A stretch of DNA of 8,360 nt from assembly GCA_030040215.1 (NCBI GenBank), contig JASHUD010000044.1:1-8360 (forward strand), written 5' to 3'. Below are positions 1 to 6,087 of the stretch, piece after piece; within the stretch, counting starts at the first letter, position 1; the number at the start of each line of letters is the position of its first letter. Both the position numbers and the translations under genes were made by a program. This stretch comes from Methylovirgula sp. (GTDB lineage: Bacteria > Pseudomonadota > Alphaproteobacteria > Rhizobiales > Beijerinckiaceae). Under the pieces are notes generated by a model. The model was not told the DNA's origin. It saw only the letters and a list, made by a program, of their open reading frames with translations, and did no database searches.

Positions 1-230
1 CAAACGGAATTTTGTTGCGCAAAGATATTCATGGTGTTTTCGATTCCGGATATGCGACAATTGATGAGGATTATCGATTTGTGGTCAGCGAAAAGGTGCG
101 AGATGTCTTTCATAACGGGAATGAATATCGGCGCCTTCACGGCATGAGGTTGAGAGTGCCAAAGAATTCGGGTGATCGTCCGGATCTGGCCGTTCTACGA
201 TGGCATAACGAGAACAGGTTTCTTGGCTAA
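1..230 (+). CDS. HNH endonuclease-type protein, C-terminal part (5' end outside the window)
   Basis: The frame is already open at the window edge (first full codon at 3) and ends with TAA at 228-230, leaving 75 visible residues. The peptide begins NGILLRKDIHGVFDSGYATI and ends with an LHG...R.P segment followed by LRWHNENRF. These match, from memory, the C-terminal half of bacterial HNH_2-type (PF13391) restriction-like endonucleases: a GLLLR.DIH..FD.GY segment after the catalytic HNH core, then a conserved LHGR.LR.P...WH tail. The catalytic HNH residues themselves would lie upstream and are not visible, so activity cannot be judged. A TTG at 12-14 could act as a start only for a meaningless fragment; the conserved NGI residues before it show that the gene really continues leftwards. 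No partner such as a methyltransferase is visible downstream. The family call is fairly confident; a role in restriction or phage defence is inference. Confidence 0.8.
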   Translation, partial: NGILLRKDIHGVFDSGYATIDEDYRFVVSEKVRDVFHNGNEYRRLHGMRLRVPKNSGDRPDLAVLRWHNENRFLG

Positions 231-237
231 CCGCACC

Positions 238-254
238 GCTGGCCTTCGGCCGGC
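238..254 (+). terminator. Short hairpin just after the HNH-type gene
   Basis: A 6-bp stem (GCTGGC / GCCGGC, one G-T pair) encloses the 5-nt loop CTTCG, 8 bp after the TAA of the upstream gene. No T-run follows, so if it terminates transcription it is not a canonical intrinsic terminator. The remaining bases to 339 show no gene I can support. Confidence 0.35.
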
Positions 255-339
255 CACTGTCGAAGTCATCGATGATCTCAGAGACGAAGTGATGAAAGTG
301 TTCCGAGTCGATTGACGGCTCGTACGCTTGGACGGACTG

Positions 340-409
340 CGTCATTGCGAGCGAAGCGAAGCAATCCAGTTCTCAGAATCTGGATTGCTTCGCTTCGCTC
401 GCAATGACG
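340..409. repeat. Palindromic dispersed repeat (REP/MITE-like), copy 1
   Basis: Two 30-nt arms (340-369 and 380-409) are perfect reverse complements: the left arm starts CGTCATTGCGAGCGAAGCGA and the right arm ends CGCAATGACG. They enclose a 10-nt loop (370-379). This is the palindrome type I know as a high-copy intergenic repeat in Bradyrhizobium, Rhodopseudomonas and related genomes. It lies 5 bp beyond the TAG of the minus-strand amidase (415-417), so transcription of that gene would place a 30-bp hairpin at the mRNA 3' end. There is no U-tract on either side. RNA stabilisation, transcript attenuation or a non-autonomous mobile element are all possible. Copy 2 is at 1689-1799. Confidence 0.9.
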
Positions 410-414
410 GGGAA

Positions 415-1167
415 CTATCGAGGCCTCTCCGCGAGCAAATCCCGCAGCGTCTCGATCGTCGAGCGGTCCGCTTTTCCATCGACACGCGCCGGACGGAAAT
501 GGCGCTGGAAGGCGGCAACCGCCTGCTCGGTCTTCACATCGTAGGGGCCAACGATCACATCATAGCCATAGGCGGCAAGCATCCGCTGCAACGCCTCGAC
601 CTTCTCGCCGGCGGCGCCGGGCGCGAGCGGCACGTCATCCCCGATCGCATGCGGGCGCACGTAACGGCCGACGCCCGCCGCCGCGAGCCTGTCCCATGGA
701 AAATATTCGCCGGGATCGATCTTGCGGCCCGGCGCGATGTCGGAATGGGCAAGGATGCGCTGCGGCGCAATCGCGTGGCGGCGTGCAATATCGCGGCAGA
801 GCGCGATCACCGCTTCGATCTGCGCTTTCGGATAAGCCGGCGCGCCGAACGCATGGCCGGCATTCTGAATCTCGATGCCGATCGAAGCGGAATTCATGTC
901 GGTCTCGCCGGCCCAATAGGATTGGCCGGCATGCCAGGCGCGCCGCGTTTCCGCAACGAGCTGCAGGACGGCGCCGTCTTCGGCGATAAAATAATGCGCC
1001 GAGACTTCGGCGGCGGGATCGCAAAGCCGCGCCAGCGCCGCCGCTTCGTCGGCCATGCCCGTGTAATGCAGGACGATCGAATCCGCCGTCTTGCCTCGAC
1101 GCGCGGCATGGTTGGGCGAAGGATGCACTTCGCGGACGAGTGCGCTGTCGGAATCGAACATGGTCAT
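415..1167 (-). CDS. N-acetylmuramoyl-L-alanine amidase (AmpD/AmiD type) with C-terminal peptidoglycan-binding domain
   Basis: 250 residues. The enzyme cleaves the bond between N-acetylmuramic acid (or its 1,6-anhydro form) and L-alanine of muropeptides. Residues about 10-160 form an Amidase_2/PGRP-like domain. VLHYTGM contains H34, and AHSDIAPGRKIDPG contains H141 and D151; these three are the expected zinc ligands. SIGIEIQN (95-102) is the typical central strand. Residues about 170-245 form a PG_binding_1 domain (AAGEKVEALQRML... and TEQAVAAFQRHF). The N-terminus is hydrophilic, with no signal peptide or lipobox: this favours cytosolic, AmpD-like recycling, although the domain order resembles E. 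coli AmiD, a lipoprotein. The start is ATG 1167 or the in-frame ATG 1161; neither has a clear Shine-Dalgarno and no upstream start is in frame. It is divergent from rnpB, and a palindrome sits 5 bp past its stop. Family confident, precise substrate uncertain. Confidence 0.93.
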   Translation of the reverse strand: MTMFDSDSALVREVHPSPNHAARRGKTADSIVLHYTGMADEAAALARLCDPAAEVSAHYFIAEDGAVLQLVAETRRAWHAGQSYWAGETDMNSASIGIEIQNAGHAFGAPAYPKAQIEAVIALCRDIARRHAIAPQRILAHSDIAPGRKIDPGEYFPWDRLAAAGVGRYVRPHAIGDDVPLAPGAAGEKVEALQRMLAAYGYDVIVGPYDVKTEQAVAAFQRHFRPARVDGKADRSTIETLRDLLAERPR

Positions 1168-1186
1168 GAACGATGCAGAAAGGTTG

Positions 1187-1204
1187 GCGGCGCGCCTGCG
1201 CCGC
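1187..1204 (-). other. GC-rich hairpin in the amidase leader
   Basis: On the minus strand a perfect 7-bp stem (GCGGCGC / GCGCCGC) with a 4-nt loop ends about 20 nt upstream of the amidase start codon, where a Shine-Dalgarno would be sought and none is evident. It may affect translation; that is inference from position only. Confidence 0.35.
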
Positions 1205-1220
1205 GAAAGAGTCGCGAAAG

Positions 1221-1226
1221 AATATA
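1221..1226 (-). promoter_or_regulatory. Candidate -10 element of the amidase gene
   Basis: The minus strand reads TATATT here, about 54 nt upstream of ATG 1167. The hexamer 16 nt further upstream (CTTCGC at 1243-1248) is a poor -35, so only the -10 is suggestive. Confidence 0.3.
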
Positions 1227-1260
1227 GCCGATCTGCCAGTGTGCGAAGGCGGACCGTTTG

Positions 1261-1289
1261 TTGACGCCGGCCTGCCGTGCGCCTATGTC
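1261..1289 (+). promoter_or_regulatory. rnpB promoter
   Basis: A -35 box TTGACG (1261-1266) and a -10 box TATGTC (1284-1289) are separated by exactly 17 bp. The transcription start predicted about 7 nt after the -10 (around 1296) coincides with the first base of the P1 helix of RNase P RNA. This agreement between promoter and RNA structure supports both calls. It looks like a housekeeping sigma-70-class promoter. Confidence 0.8.
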
Positions 1290-1293
1290 GGCT

Positions 1294-1676
1294 CTGCCAG
1301 TCGGCCGGACGGCCGCCGCGTGAGCGGAGGAAAGTCCGGGCTCCACGGAGACACGGTGCCGGATAATGTCCGGCGGGGGCGACCCCAGGGAAAGCGCCAC
1401 AGAGAAGAGACCGCCGGCCCGCGGGCCGGCAAGGGTGAAACGGTGCGGTAAGAGCGCACCGCGCGCATGGCAACATGCGCGGCATGGCAAGCCCCACCGG
1501 GAGCAAGACCGAATAGGGGCGCGCGCGGCTCTCGCGAGCCGCAGGTCCGTCTTCGGACCGTCGCCCGGGTTGGTTGCTTGAGGCGGCCGGCAACGGCCGT
1601 CCCAGAAGAATGGCCGTCGCGCGCGCGAAACTTTCGTGCGCCATACCGAACCCGGCTTATAGGCCGGCTGGCATGT
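1294..1676 (+). ncRNA. rnpB: RNase P RNA, bacterial type A
   Basis: This is the catalytic RNA of RNase P, which cuts the 5' leader from tRNA precursors together with the RnpA protein. The first strand of the conserved P4 core is seen at 1326-1344 (GGAGGAAAGTCCGGGCTCC) and its partner at about 1643-1660 (ACCGAACCCGGCTTA). The near-universal AGGGTGAAACGGTGCGGTAA motif and its AGAGCGCACCG continuation lie at 1432-1461, and CCACCGGGAGCAAGACCGAA follows at 1494-1513. The two ends close a P1 helix: 1296-1306 pairs with 1662-1672 over 11 bp, with one G-T pair. The roughly 377-nt span agrees with other alphaproteobacterial rnpB genes. The exact 3' end is uncertain; a TCTTTCT stretch follows at 1675-1681 and the second palindrome begins at 1689. 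Open frames across this RNA on both strands are incidental. Confidence 0.97.
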
Positions 1677-1688
1677 CTTTCTAAAGCA

Positions 1689-1799
1689 CGTCATTGCGAG
1701 GAGCCAACGGGGCCGGCCAAAGGCCGGCCCGATGATAGGCTCCGCGACGAGGCAATCCGGAGAAGAAAACTGGATTGCTTCGCTTCGCCCGCAATGACG
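1689..1799. repeat. Palindromic dispersed repeat, copy 2, with a nested hairpin insertion
   Basis: The right arm (1770-1799) matches copy 1 at 29 of 30 positions, and the left end (CGTCATTGCG, 1689-1698) is its exact complement. The left arm is interrupted. Between GGAGCC (1700-1705) and GGCTCC (1738-1743), themselves inverted repeats, lies a perfect 9-bp palindrome GGGCCGGCC-AAA-GGCCGGCCC (1710-1730). The left-arm sequence then resumes (GCGACGAGGCAATCCGG, 1744-1760). The element could therefore fold as a branched structure with a side arm. It fills the gap between the rnpB 3' end and the stop codon of the large minus-strand gene, and may act as a bidirectional 3' barrier. Confidence 0.87.
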
Positions 1800-1804
1800 A
1801 TTCG

Positions 1805-4800
1805 CTATCCCAGCCGACCGGCGGCGTGCGCCAACATCGTATAGACCTTGCCGGTCTCCGAGGTCAGATACGTGCGCGTCAAGCTGTCGTCGCGATCGTC
1901 ACGGCTCACGTCGGCGAGCAGCCGCTCGAACTCCTGCACGTAACGATCGACCGTGTCACGGAACTCGATGTCGTTGCGGTAGCGGCGGCGGATTTCCTCA
2001 AAGGTCTGCGGACCGCGGCCGATGTAGAGCTGCCGCGAGAAGGCGTTGGACTCGCCACGCCGGTAATTGTCCCAAGCATCGCCGATCGCGGCTTGATCGA
2101 CCATGCGGGCGATGTCGTGCGAGATTGCCTCCAAAGGTTCGCTCTGCTGGGGGGCGCGCGGCAAAGGCTTTGGCGGCTGCGCTTCCTCGCGCGAAGCGCG
2201 GGCGAGAAGATCCGAAAGCCAAGTCGGTCCACGATCGCCGGCGTTTGCCGGACGCAGCCCGTTCGTCAGCGGACGCACAGGCCGCGGCGGCTCCGAACGC
2301 GGTGCTTCGGCCAGCGCCGGTTCGCGCTCCGGCCGCGCCGCTTCCAGCCGCCGCACCAATCCACCCTCGGAACGCCCCGCGCCAAACGTCGTGGGATCCG
2401 ACAGATCGTAAGAATGGCCGGAGCGCGCGACGATATCCGTCAATTCGTTGAGCGCCTTGATCTGATCGGCGACGACCCGGCGCATGGCCGCGGTTTGCTC
2501 GGCCGTTTCCTGCGGCAACGCCACGGCATTGCGGCGCAATTCTTCGCGGGTCGTTTCGAGTTCGTGCTGGATCTCGCGCGATATGCCGCGCATCTCGTTC
2601 GCCGCCAGCTCGAAACGCGCCGTCGATTGTCCCAAAATCCCTTCGATCTCGGCGTTTGCCTCTTCATACGCGGCATGTAGGAGCGCCGCGGTGCGTTCGC
2701 GTTCGGTGCCGAGCGAAGAACGGATGTCGCCAAATTGCCGCTCGACCATGCCGGCGGTGCTCTGCGAGGTCTCCGCCAGGAAGGTGCCGAGCTCTTGCGC
2801 ACGGCTCTCGACACGGCGGAACGAGTCATCGACTACCGCCGAGAAGGACGACATCATCTGATCGAAATCGTCGCGCTGCGCCTGCACCGAGTTGAGGAGC
2901 GCCCCGAGCGCAGCGCGGCGTTCGTCCAAAGTGCGATCGAGTTCGACCTGCGAGCGGGAAAGATCGGCCGCCGCCGCCGCCAGCGCCTGCTGCTGGTGGG
3001 CGATGGTCTCATAGAGCGCCCGGGCGCTGCCGATCGTCGTCCCCGCGTTGGCGCCGAGATCTTCGATCTCTTTGGCGATTCCCGTAACTGCCTGTTGGAA
3101 CTGCTGAATGCGCGCCGTCAAGCCTGTCTCGATCGATTTGAAGCTTACATCGGCGTTGGCGATCATGTCCTGCAGAGCCGCGTTCCGGTCGCCCAATGCG
3201 CCGATGGTCGCAGCCATTTCCTGTTTCAGCTTTTCGTTGGTGTCGACCAACGCCTGTACGGAAGCTCCCGCGTTGGCGGCCACCGTATCCTTGAAATCGA
3301 CGGTGGACTTGGCAAGCGCCGCCGTAAGTTCGGCCTGCTTCTCCGCAAGGTGTCCGACGAGGTCGGTCCCTTTCGTCTCGAGCACGGCATGAATCTCATC
3401 GGACCGGGCGCGCAGGGTTTCGCTCAAGTTGCGGCCGCGTTCGTCGAGCGCGATCTGCAGCTCGGAGAGGCGGCCGGCAAGGGTGGTGCCGATCTCCGAT
3501 ACCCGAGCGGCGAGCACGCCGCCGATTTCCCCGATCCGCCCGGCGAGCGTTGTATCGATGTCGCTCGAAGCCTGCGCAAGCAGCGTCTTCAATGCATCGG
3601 CGCGGCCGGTGAGCAAGCGGGTGAGCTCGCCGGATTCGTTATCCAAGGCGACGCCGATGTTACTTGTGTGACGCGCGAGACTCTCGTCGATTTCGCGGGC
3701 ACGCGTCGTGATATTGGCGCTGAGATCGCGGCCGCGCGCGTCGAGGCTCGCCGAGACAGTGTCGAGGCGGTTGACCACGCGTTCTTCGAAACTGGCGATG
3801 CGTTCGTCAAGCGTCTCGGCGATTTCCGCCGCCCTGCCGCCGAGTACCATGTTGACCTCGTCGGCCTTGGCGGAAAGAGCTTCGGTAATCGACATCGCGC
3901 GATTGGAGAGAATCTCGTCGATTTCGTTGGCTCTCGTTTCCAGCGCGTGGGCCACTTCGCGGCCGCCTTCGCCGAGTACTTTGGCGATATCGAGCGTGCG
4001 CGCCGCCAAACTCTCACTGAGCGACTTGGCGCGCCCGTCGAGCCCGGAGTCGACCCGCTGGATCAGCGCGTCGAGCGATTCCGCCAGCTCCTTCAGCTTG
4101 GCCGAAGCCCGATTGTCGAAAGCCTGGGTCTGCGCGATGAATGCGTCGGCCATCTGGCGGACGCGCAATTCGAGTTTGTTGTCGAGCTCCCCGCCCTGCA
4201 CGGAAATTACCGCTTCCAGCGATTCGAGCTGTTTGCCGAACAGCCCCGACAGTTGATGGGCGTCGTCGCCGAGCCGGGCCGCGATCGCCTCCGCGCCGCC
4301 GATCATCGCCTGCTCGAACTCGCGCAGGCGATCCGCCAAGGTTCCGCCGACTCGTTCGCTGTGCGTGGCAATCGCATTGATCGCGTCATTGACCGTTTCG
4401 GTGAAGCGATCGCCGAGCGTAGCGGCATGATAGGTAAACGCATCGAGCGAATCTTGCGCGGTCGCGGCCAACTGTTCGTTGATTTTCTCGGATTGCGCGG
4501 CCACCTCCCCGAAGCGCCGCAGCAACGCCTGCGCAATGTCATCGCTCGCGTTGCCCACCGCGAATTCGACGCTCTCCTTGGCGCGCTCCAAACGGCCGAC
4601 GATGTCTTCGGCCTGCACCGTTAGGCTTTCGGCCAGCTGATCGCTGGCGCGTCCGACCGTAGCCTCGACGCTCCCTTTGGCTTGCTCCAGACGAACGATC
4701 ATCTCTTCGGCCTGCGCCGTCAGGCTTTCGACCAACTGATCGCTGGCGCGCCCGACCGTGGCCTCGACGCTCCCTTTGGTTTGCTCCAAACGAGCAATCA

Positions 4801-5971
4801 TGTCTTCGGCCTGCGCCGTCAGGCTCTCGACGAGATGGTCGCTCGTCTGCCCGACTGTGGATTCGACGCTTTCTTTGGCTTGCTCCAGACGCAAGATGAC
4901 GTCTTCGGCCTGCACCGCCAGGCTATCGACCAATTGATCGCCAGCCTGATTGAGGGCGAAGCGAATCTCTTCGGCTTTCGCGCCAAGCGACATGGTGATG
5001 CGGTTGCCGGTCGCGCTGAGGTTCTCGCTCAAGCCGGTCGAAGCGCTCTCTAGTTCATTGGAAAACGAGTCGTGCGCTCCGCCAATCGCGCTACGCATGC
5101 GCTCGCCGTTGACCTGAATGGCTTCGCGCTCGCTCACGAGCTCGTCGACCAGCGTGCGAATGCGCCGCTCGTTGTCCGAATAGGATCGTTCAAGGTTCGA
5201 TACTTCCGAGCGCACAAGAGTCTCGAGCTCGCCGGCCCGCGCCAGCGCCCGCTCGATTCCGTCGCCCATCGAAACGATTTCCCGGCGGATCGCCTGGGAG
5301 AGCGTGACCATCTGTTCGGCTGCAATCGACTCAGGCTCCGCGAGCCGCATCGCAATTTCGACCATCGACCGCGCGGTGAGGCGCATTTCCTGCGCGCGGC
5401 GCGCCAACAGTGCGGTGATGATGAAAAAGATCACTGGGCCGACTACGGCCAGCACATAGAGCGGGAAATCGGGACGCCCAAAAACCGACCCGTGCGCCGA
5501 GAATTCAGCGCGGCGTGCGATGAAATAGGCCGCCGCGAGTACGATCCAAATCCCGGAAAAAAGCGCGGCAAGCGCGAACGGCGCCTGGCTTGGCTTGCGG
5601 TTCAAGGCGCGCAACATGGCGCCGACCGAATCGCGGTCGTCGTTGGCGGGCGGTGCGGACGGCAAGCGCTCCGCGCCGCCACCCGAGTCCGCTGTTTTGG
5701 CCGGCCGCTTCGGAGCGAAAAGCGGATGATCGTCAACCTCCGGCAGGCGAAGCGCCGGACGTTCGGCTTCCGGGCCGCCGTCCTCGCCGGCCGAAAGATC
5801 CGCCGGACGTTTGGACGTCTTTTTGTCGGGTTCGAGCGGCTTGGGGAAGAACGAGGCGGAAATCTCGGGATCTTTAGGTTTTTCGGCCGATCCCTCCCCG
5901 AGGTTTAATGCTTCCTCGATCGCCGATAGAGCCGCAGCCGCGGGATCTTGCGCCTTTTTGGACGTGGCCAT
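1805..5971 (-). CDS. Giant membrane-anchored coiled-coil protein, growth-pole-ring (GPR/RgsE)-like
   Basis: 1388 residues. Residues 1-130 are charged, Pro-rich and probably disordered. Two hydrophobic segments follow (about 131-151 and 170-190), with short loops suggesting that both ends are cytoplasmic. From about 195 to 1180 the protein is nearly all helix: four 33-residue tandem repeats at 345-476 and at least 26 consecutive 11-residue repeats at 624-909. A Pro-rich linker (about 1195-1280) leads to a conserved-looking C-terminal domain (about 1281-1388, EAISHDIARMVDQAAIGDAW... to YTMLAHAAG). There is no cysteine. The layout fits the Hyphomicrobiales proteins often misnamed 'kinesin-like' or 'apolipoprotein-like', including Agrobacterium GPR (about 2100 residues) and Sinorhizobium RgsE, which organise polar growth. 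This copy is shorter. ATG 5971 has a good GAGAGG ribosome site. It is divergent from an HPt gene. Long open frames on the opposite strand are shadows. Family fairly confident, function inferred. Confidence 0.8.
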   Translation of the reverse strand: MATSKKAQDPAAAALSAIEEALNLGEGSAEKPKDPEISASFFPKPLEPDKKTSKRPADLSAGEDGGPEAERPALRLPEVDDHPLFAPKRPAKTADSGGGAERLPSAPPANDDRDSVGAMLRALNRKPSQAPFALAALFSGIWIVLAAAYFIARRAEFSAHGSVFGRPDFPLYVLAVVGPVIFFIITALLARRAQEMRLTARSMVEIAMRLAEPESIAAEQMVTLSQAIRREIVSMGDGIERALARAGELETLVRSEVSNLERSYSDNERRIRTLVDELVSEREAIQVNGERMRSAIGGAHDSFSNELESASTGLSENLSATGNRITMSLGAKAEEIRFALNQAGDQLVDSLAVQAEDVILRLEQAKESVESTVGQTSDHLVESLTAQAEDMIARLEQTKGSVEATVGRASDQLVESLTAQAEEMIVRLEQAKGSVEATVGRASDQLAESLTVQAEDIVGRLERAKESVEFAVGNASDDIAQALLRRFGEVAAQSEKINEQLAATAQDSLDAFTYHAATLGDRFTETVNDAINAIATHSERVGGTLADRLREFEQAMIGGAEAIAARLGDDAHQLSGLFGKQLESLEAVISVQGGELDNKLELRVRQMADAFIAQTQAFDNRASAKLKELAESLDALIQRVDSGLDGRAKSLSESLAARTLDIAKVLGEGGREVAHALETRANEIDEILSNRAMSITEALSAKADEVNMVLGGRAAEIAETLDERIASFEERVVNRLDTVSASLDARGRDLSANITTRAREIDESLARHTSNIGVALDNESGELTRLLTGRADALKTLLAQASSDIDTTLAGRIGEIGGVLAARVSEIGTTLAGRLSELQIALDERGRNLSETLRARSDEIHAVLETKGTDLVGHLAEKQAELTAALAKSTVDFKDTVAANAGASVQALVDTNEKLKQEMAATIGALGDRNAALQDMIANADVSFKSIETGLTARIQQFQQAVTGIAKEIEDLGANAGTTIGSARALYETIAHQQQALAAAAADLSRSQVELDRTLDERRAALGALLNSVQAQRDDFDQMMSSFSAVVDDSFRRVESRAQELGTFLAETSQSTAGMVERQFGDIRSSLGTERERTAALLHAAYEEANAEIEGILGQSTARFELAANEMRGISREIQHELETTREELRRNAVALPQETAEQTAAMRRVVADQIKALNELTDIVARSGHSYDLSDPTTFGAGRSEGGLVRRLEAARPEREPALAEAPRSEPPRPVRPLTNGLRPANAGDRGPTWLSDLLARASREEAQPPKPLPRAPQQSEPLEAISHDIARMVDQAAIGDAWDNYRRGESNAFSRQLYIGRGPQTFEEIRRRYRNDIEFRDTVDRYVQEFERLLADVSRDDRDDSLTRTYLTSETGKVYTMLAHAAGRLG
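3245..4102 (-). repeat. Run of 26 gapless 33-bp (11-residue) coding repeats
   Basis: The giant coiled-coil protein, residues 624-909, can be cut into 26 consecutive 11-mers without insertion or deletion. Examples are GRAAEIAETLD, TRAREIDESLA, GRIGEIGGVLA, ARVSEIGTTLA and ARSDEIHAVLE. The shared pattern is x-R-x-x-(E/D)-(I/L)-x-x-x-L-(A/D). This is hendecad (11/3) periodicity, like the 11/22-mers of apolipoprotein A1/A4/E. It implies a nearly straight or slightly right-handed amphipathic helix. A further degenerate unit (DTNEKLKQEMA) follows. Confidence 0.8.
4544..4939 (-). repeat. Four tandem 99-bp (33-residue) coding repeats
   Basis: Units at 4841-4939, 4742-4840, 4643-4741 and 4544-4642 encode residues 345-476 of the giant coiled-coil protein. 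Each follows the pattern D-(Q/H)-L-x-(E/D)-SL-x-x-QAE-(D/E)-x-x-x-RLE-x-x-K-x-SVE...VG-x-x-S. Units 2 and 3 are identical at 87 of 99 bases by hand alignment, indicating fairly recent duplication or gene conversion. A decayed unit continues below 4544 (DDIAQALL...). 33 residues is three hendecads, in phase with the periodicity further on. Confidence 0.85.
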
Positions 5972-5976
5972 AATTG

Positions 5977-5982
5977 CCTCTC
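5977..5982 (-). promoter_or_regulatory. Ribosome binding site of the coiled-coil gene
   Basis: GAGAGG on the minus strand lies 5 nt before ATG 5971, which supports that start codon. Confidence 0.7.
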
Positions 5983-6017
5983 ACGGACGGGACCGATGCG
6001 CCTCGGCCTCCCGCATG

Positions 6018-6046
6018 GTTTGTCAAACGGCGTGGGTTGTCCAACC
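6018..6046. promoter_or_regulatory. Two adjacent short dyads, candidate operators
   Basis: GTTTG-T-CAAAC (6018-6028) and GGTTG-TC-CAACC (6035-6046) are two similar perfect dyads, 6 bp apart, in the leader of the coiled-coil gene 47-75 bp upstream of its ATG. They could bind a dimeric regulator; none can be named from the sequence. Confidence 0.35.
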
Positions 6047-6047
6047 G

Positions 6048-6087
6048 TTAACCAATCTACTCTACATCCCAGCTTCGTTGATTGAAA
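6048..6087 (-). promoter_or_regulatory. Candidate promoter of the coiled-coil gene with a CtrA-like half site
   Basis: On the minus strand TTTCAA (6082-6087) and TAGAGT (6059-6064) are 17 bp apart, giving a start near 6052. TTAACCAA (6048-6055, plus strand) overlaps that point. It differs by one base from TTAACCAT, the CtrA half site as I recall it for rhizobia. Both assignments are weak, though the gene's expected cell-cycle role makes them plausible. Confidence 0.25.

Noticed and set aside
226..313. Short plus-strand open stretch reading ...ATVEVIDDLRDEVMKVFRVD before TGA at 311-313
   Set aside because: It looks protein-like for about 20 residues but has no start codon or ribosome site and is too short to call a gene or a pseudogene.
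340..409. CRISPR-like array or tRNA-like fold
   Set aside because: There are only two copies 1.3 kb apart, no spacers of regular length, and no tRNA consensus bases; a dispersed palindrome explains it.
328..1227. 299-codon open frame on the plus strand, opposite the amidase
   Set aside because: It starts inside the palindromic repeat, is arginine-rich without domain signatures, and lies over a clear amidase with zinc-ligand motifs on the other strand.
1168..1644. N-terminal extension of the amidase frame into rnpB
   Set aside because: The frame is open by chance across the RNase P RNA. The extension is Pro/Arg/Cys-rich with no homology signature, and the family N-terminus fits ATG 1167 or 1161.
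340..1799. The two palindromes as ends of a composite transposon carrying the amidase and rnpB
   Set aside because: Both copies are self-contained palindromes, no transposase or target duplication is visible, and rnpB is an essential core gene; independent repeat copies are simpler.
2735..4624. 629-codon open frame on the plus strand, opposite the coiled-coil gene
   Set aside because: It is a by-product of the 11-residue repeats and biased codons of the true gene. It has no ribosome site, and its protein (rich in G, R, F and D with repeating blocks) resembles no family. Other long plus-strand frames opposite this gene (1775-2680, 5072-5908) fail in the same way.
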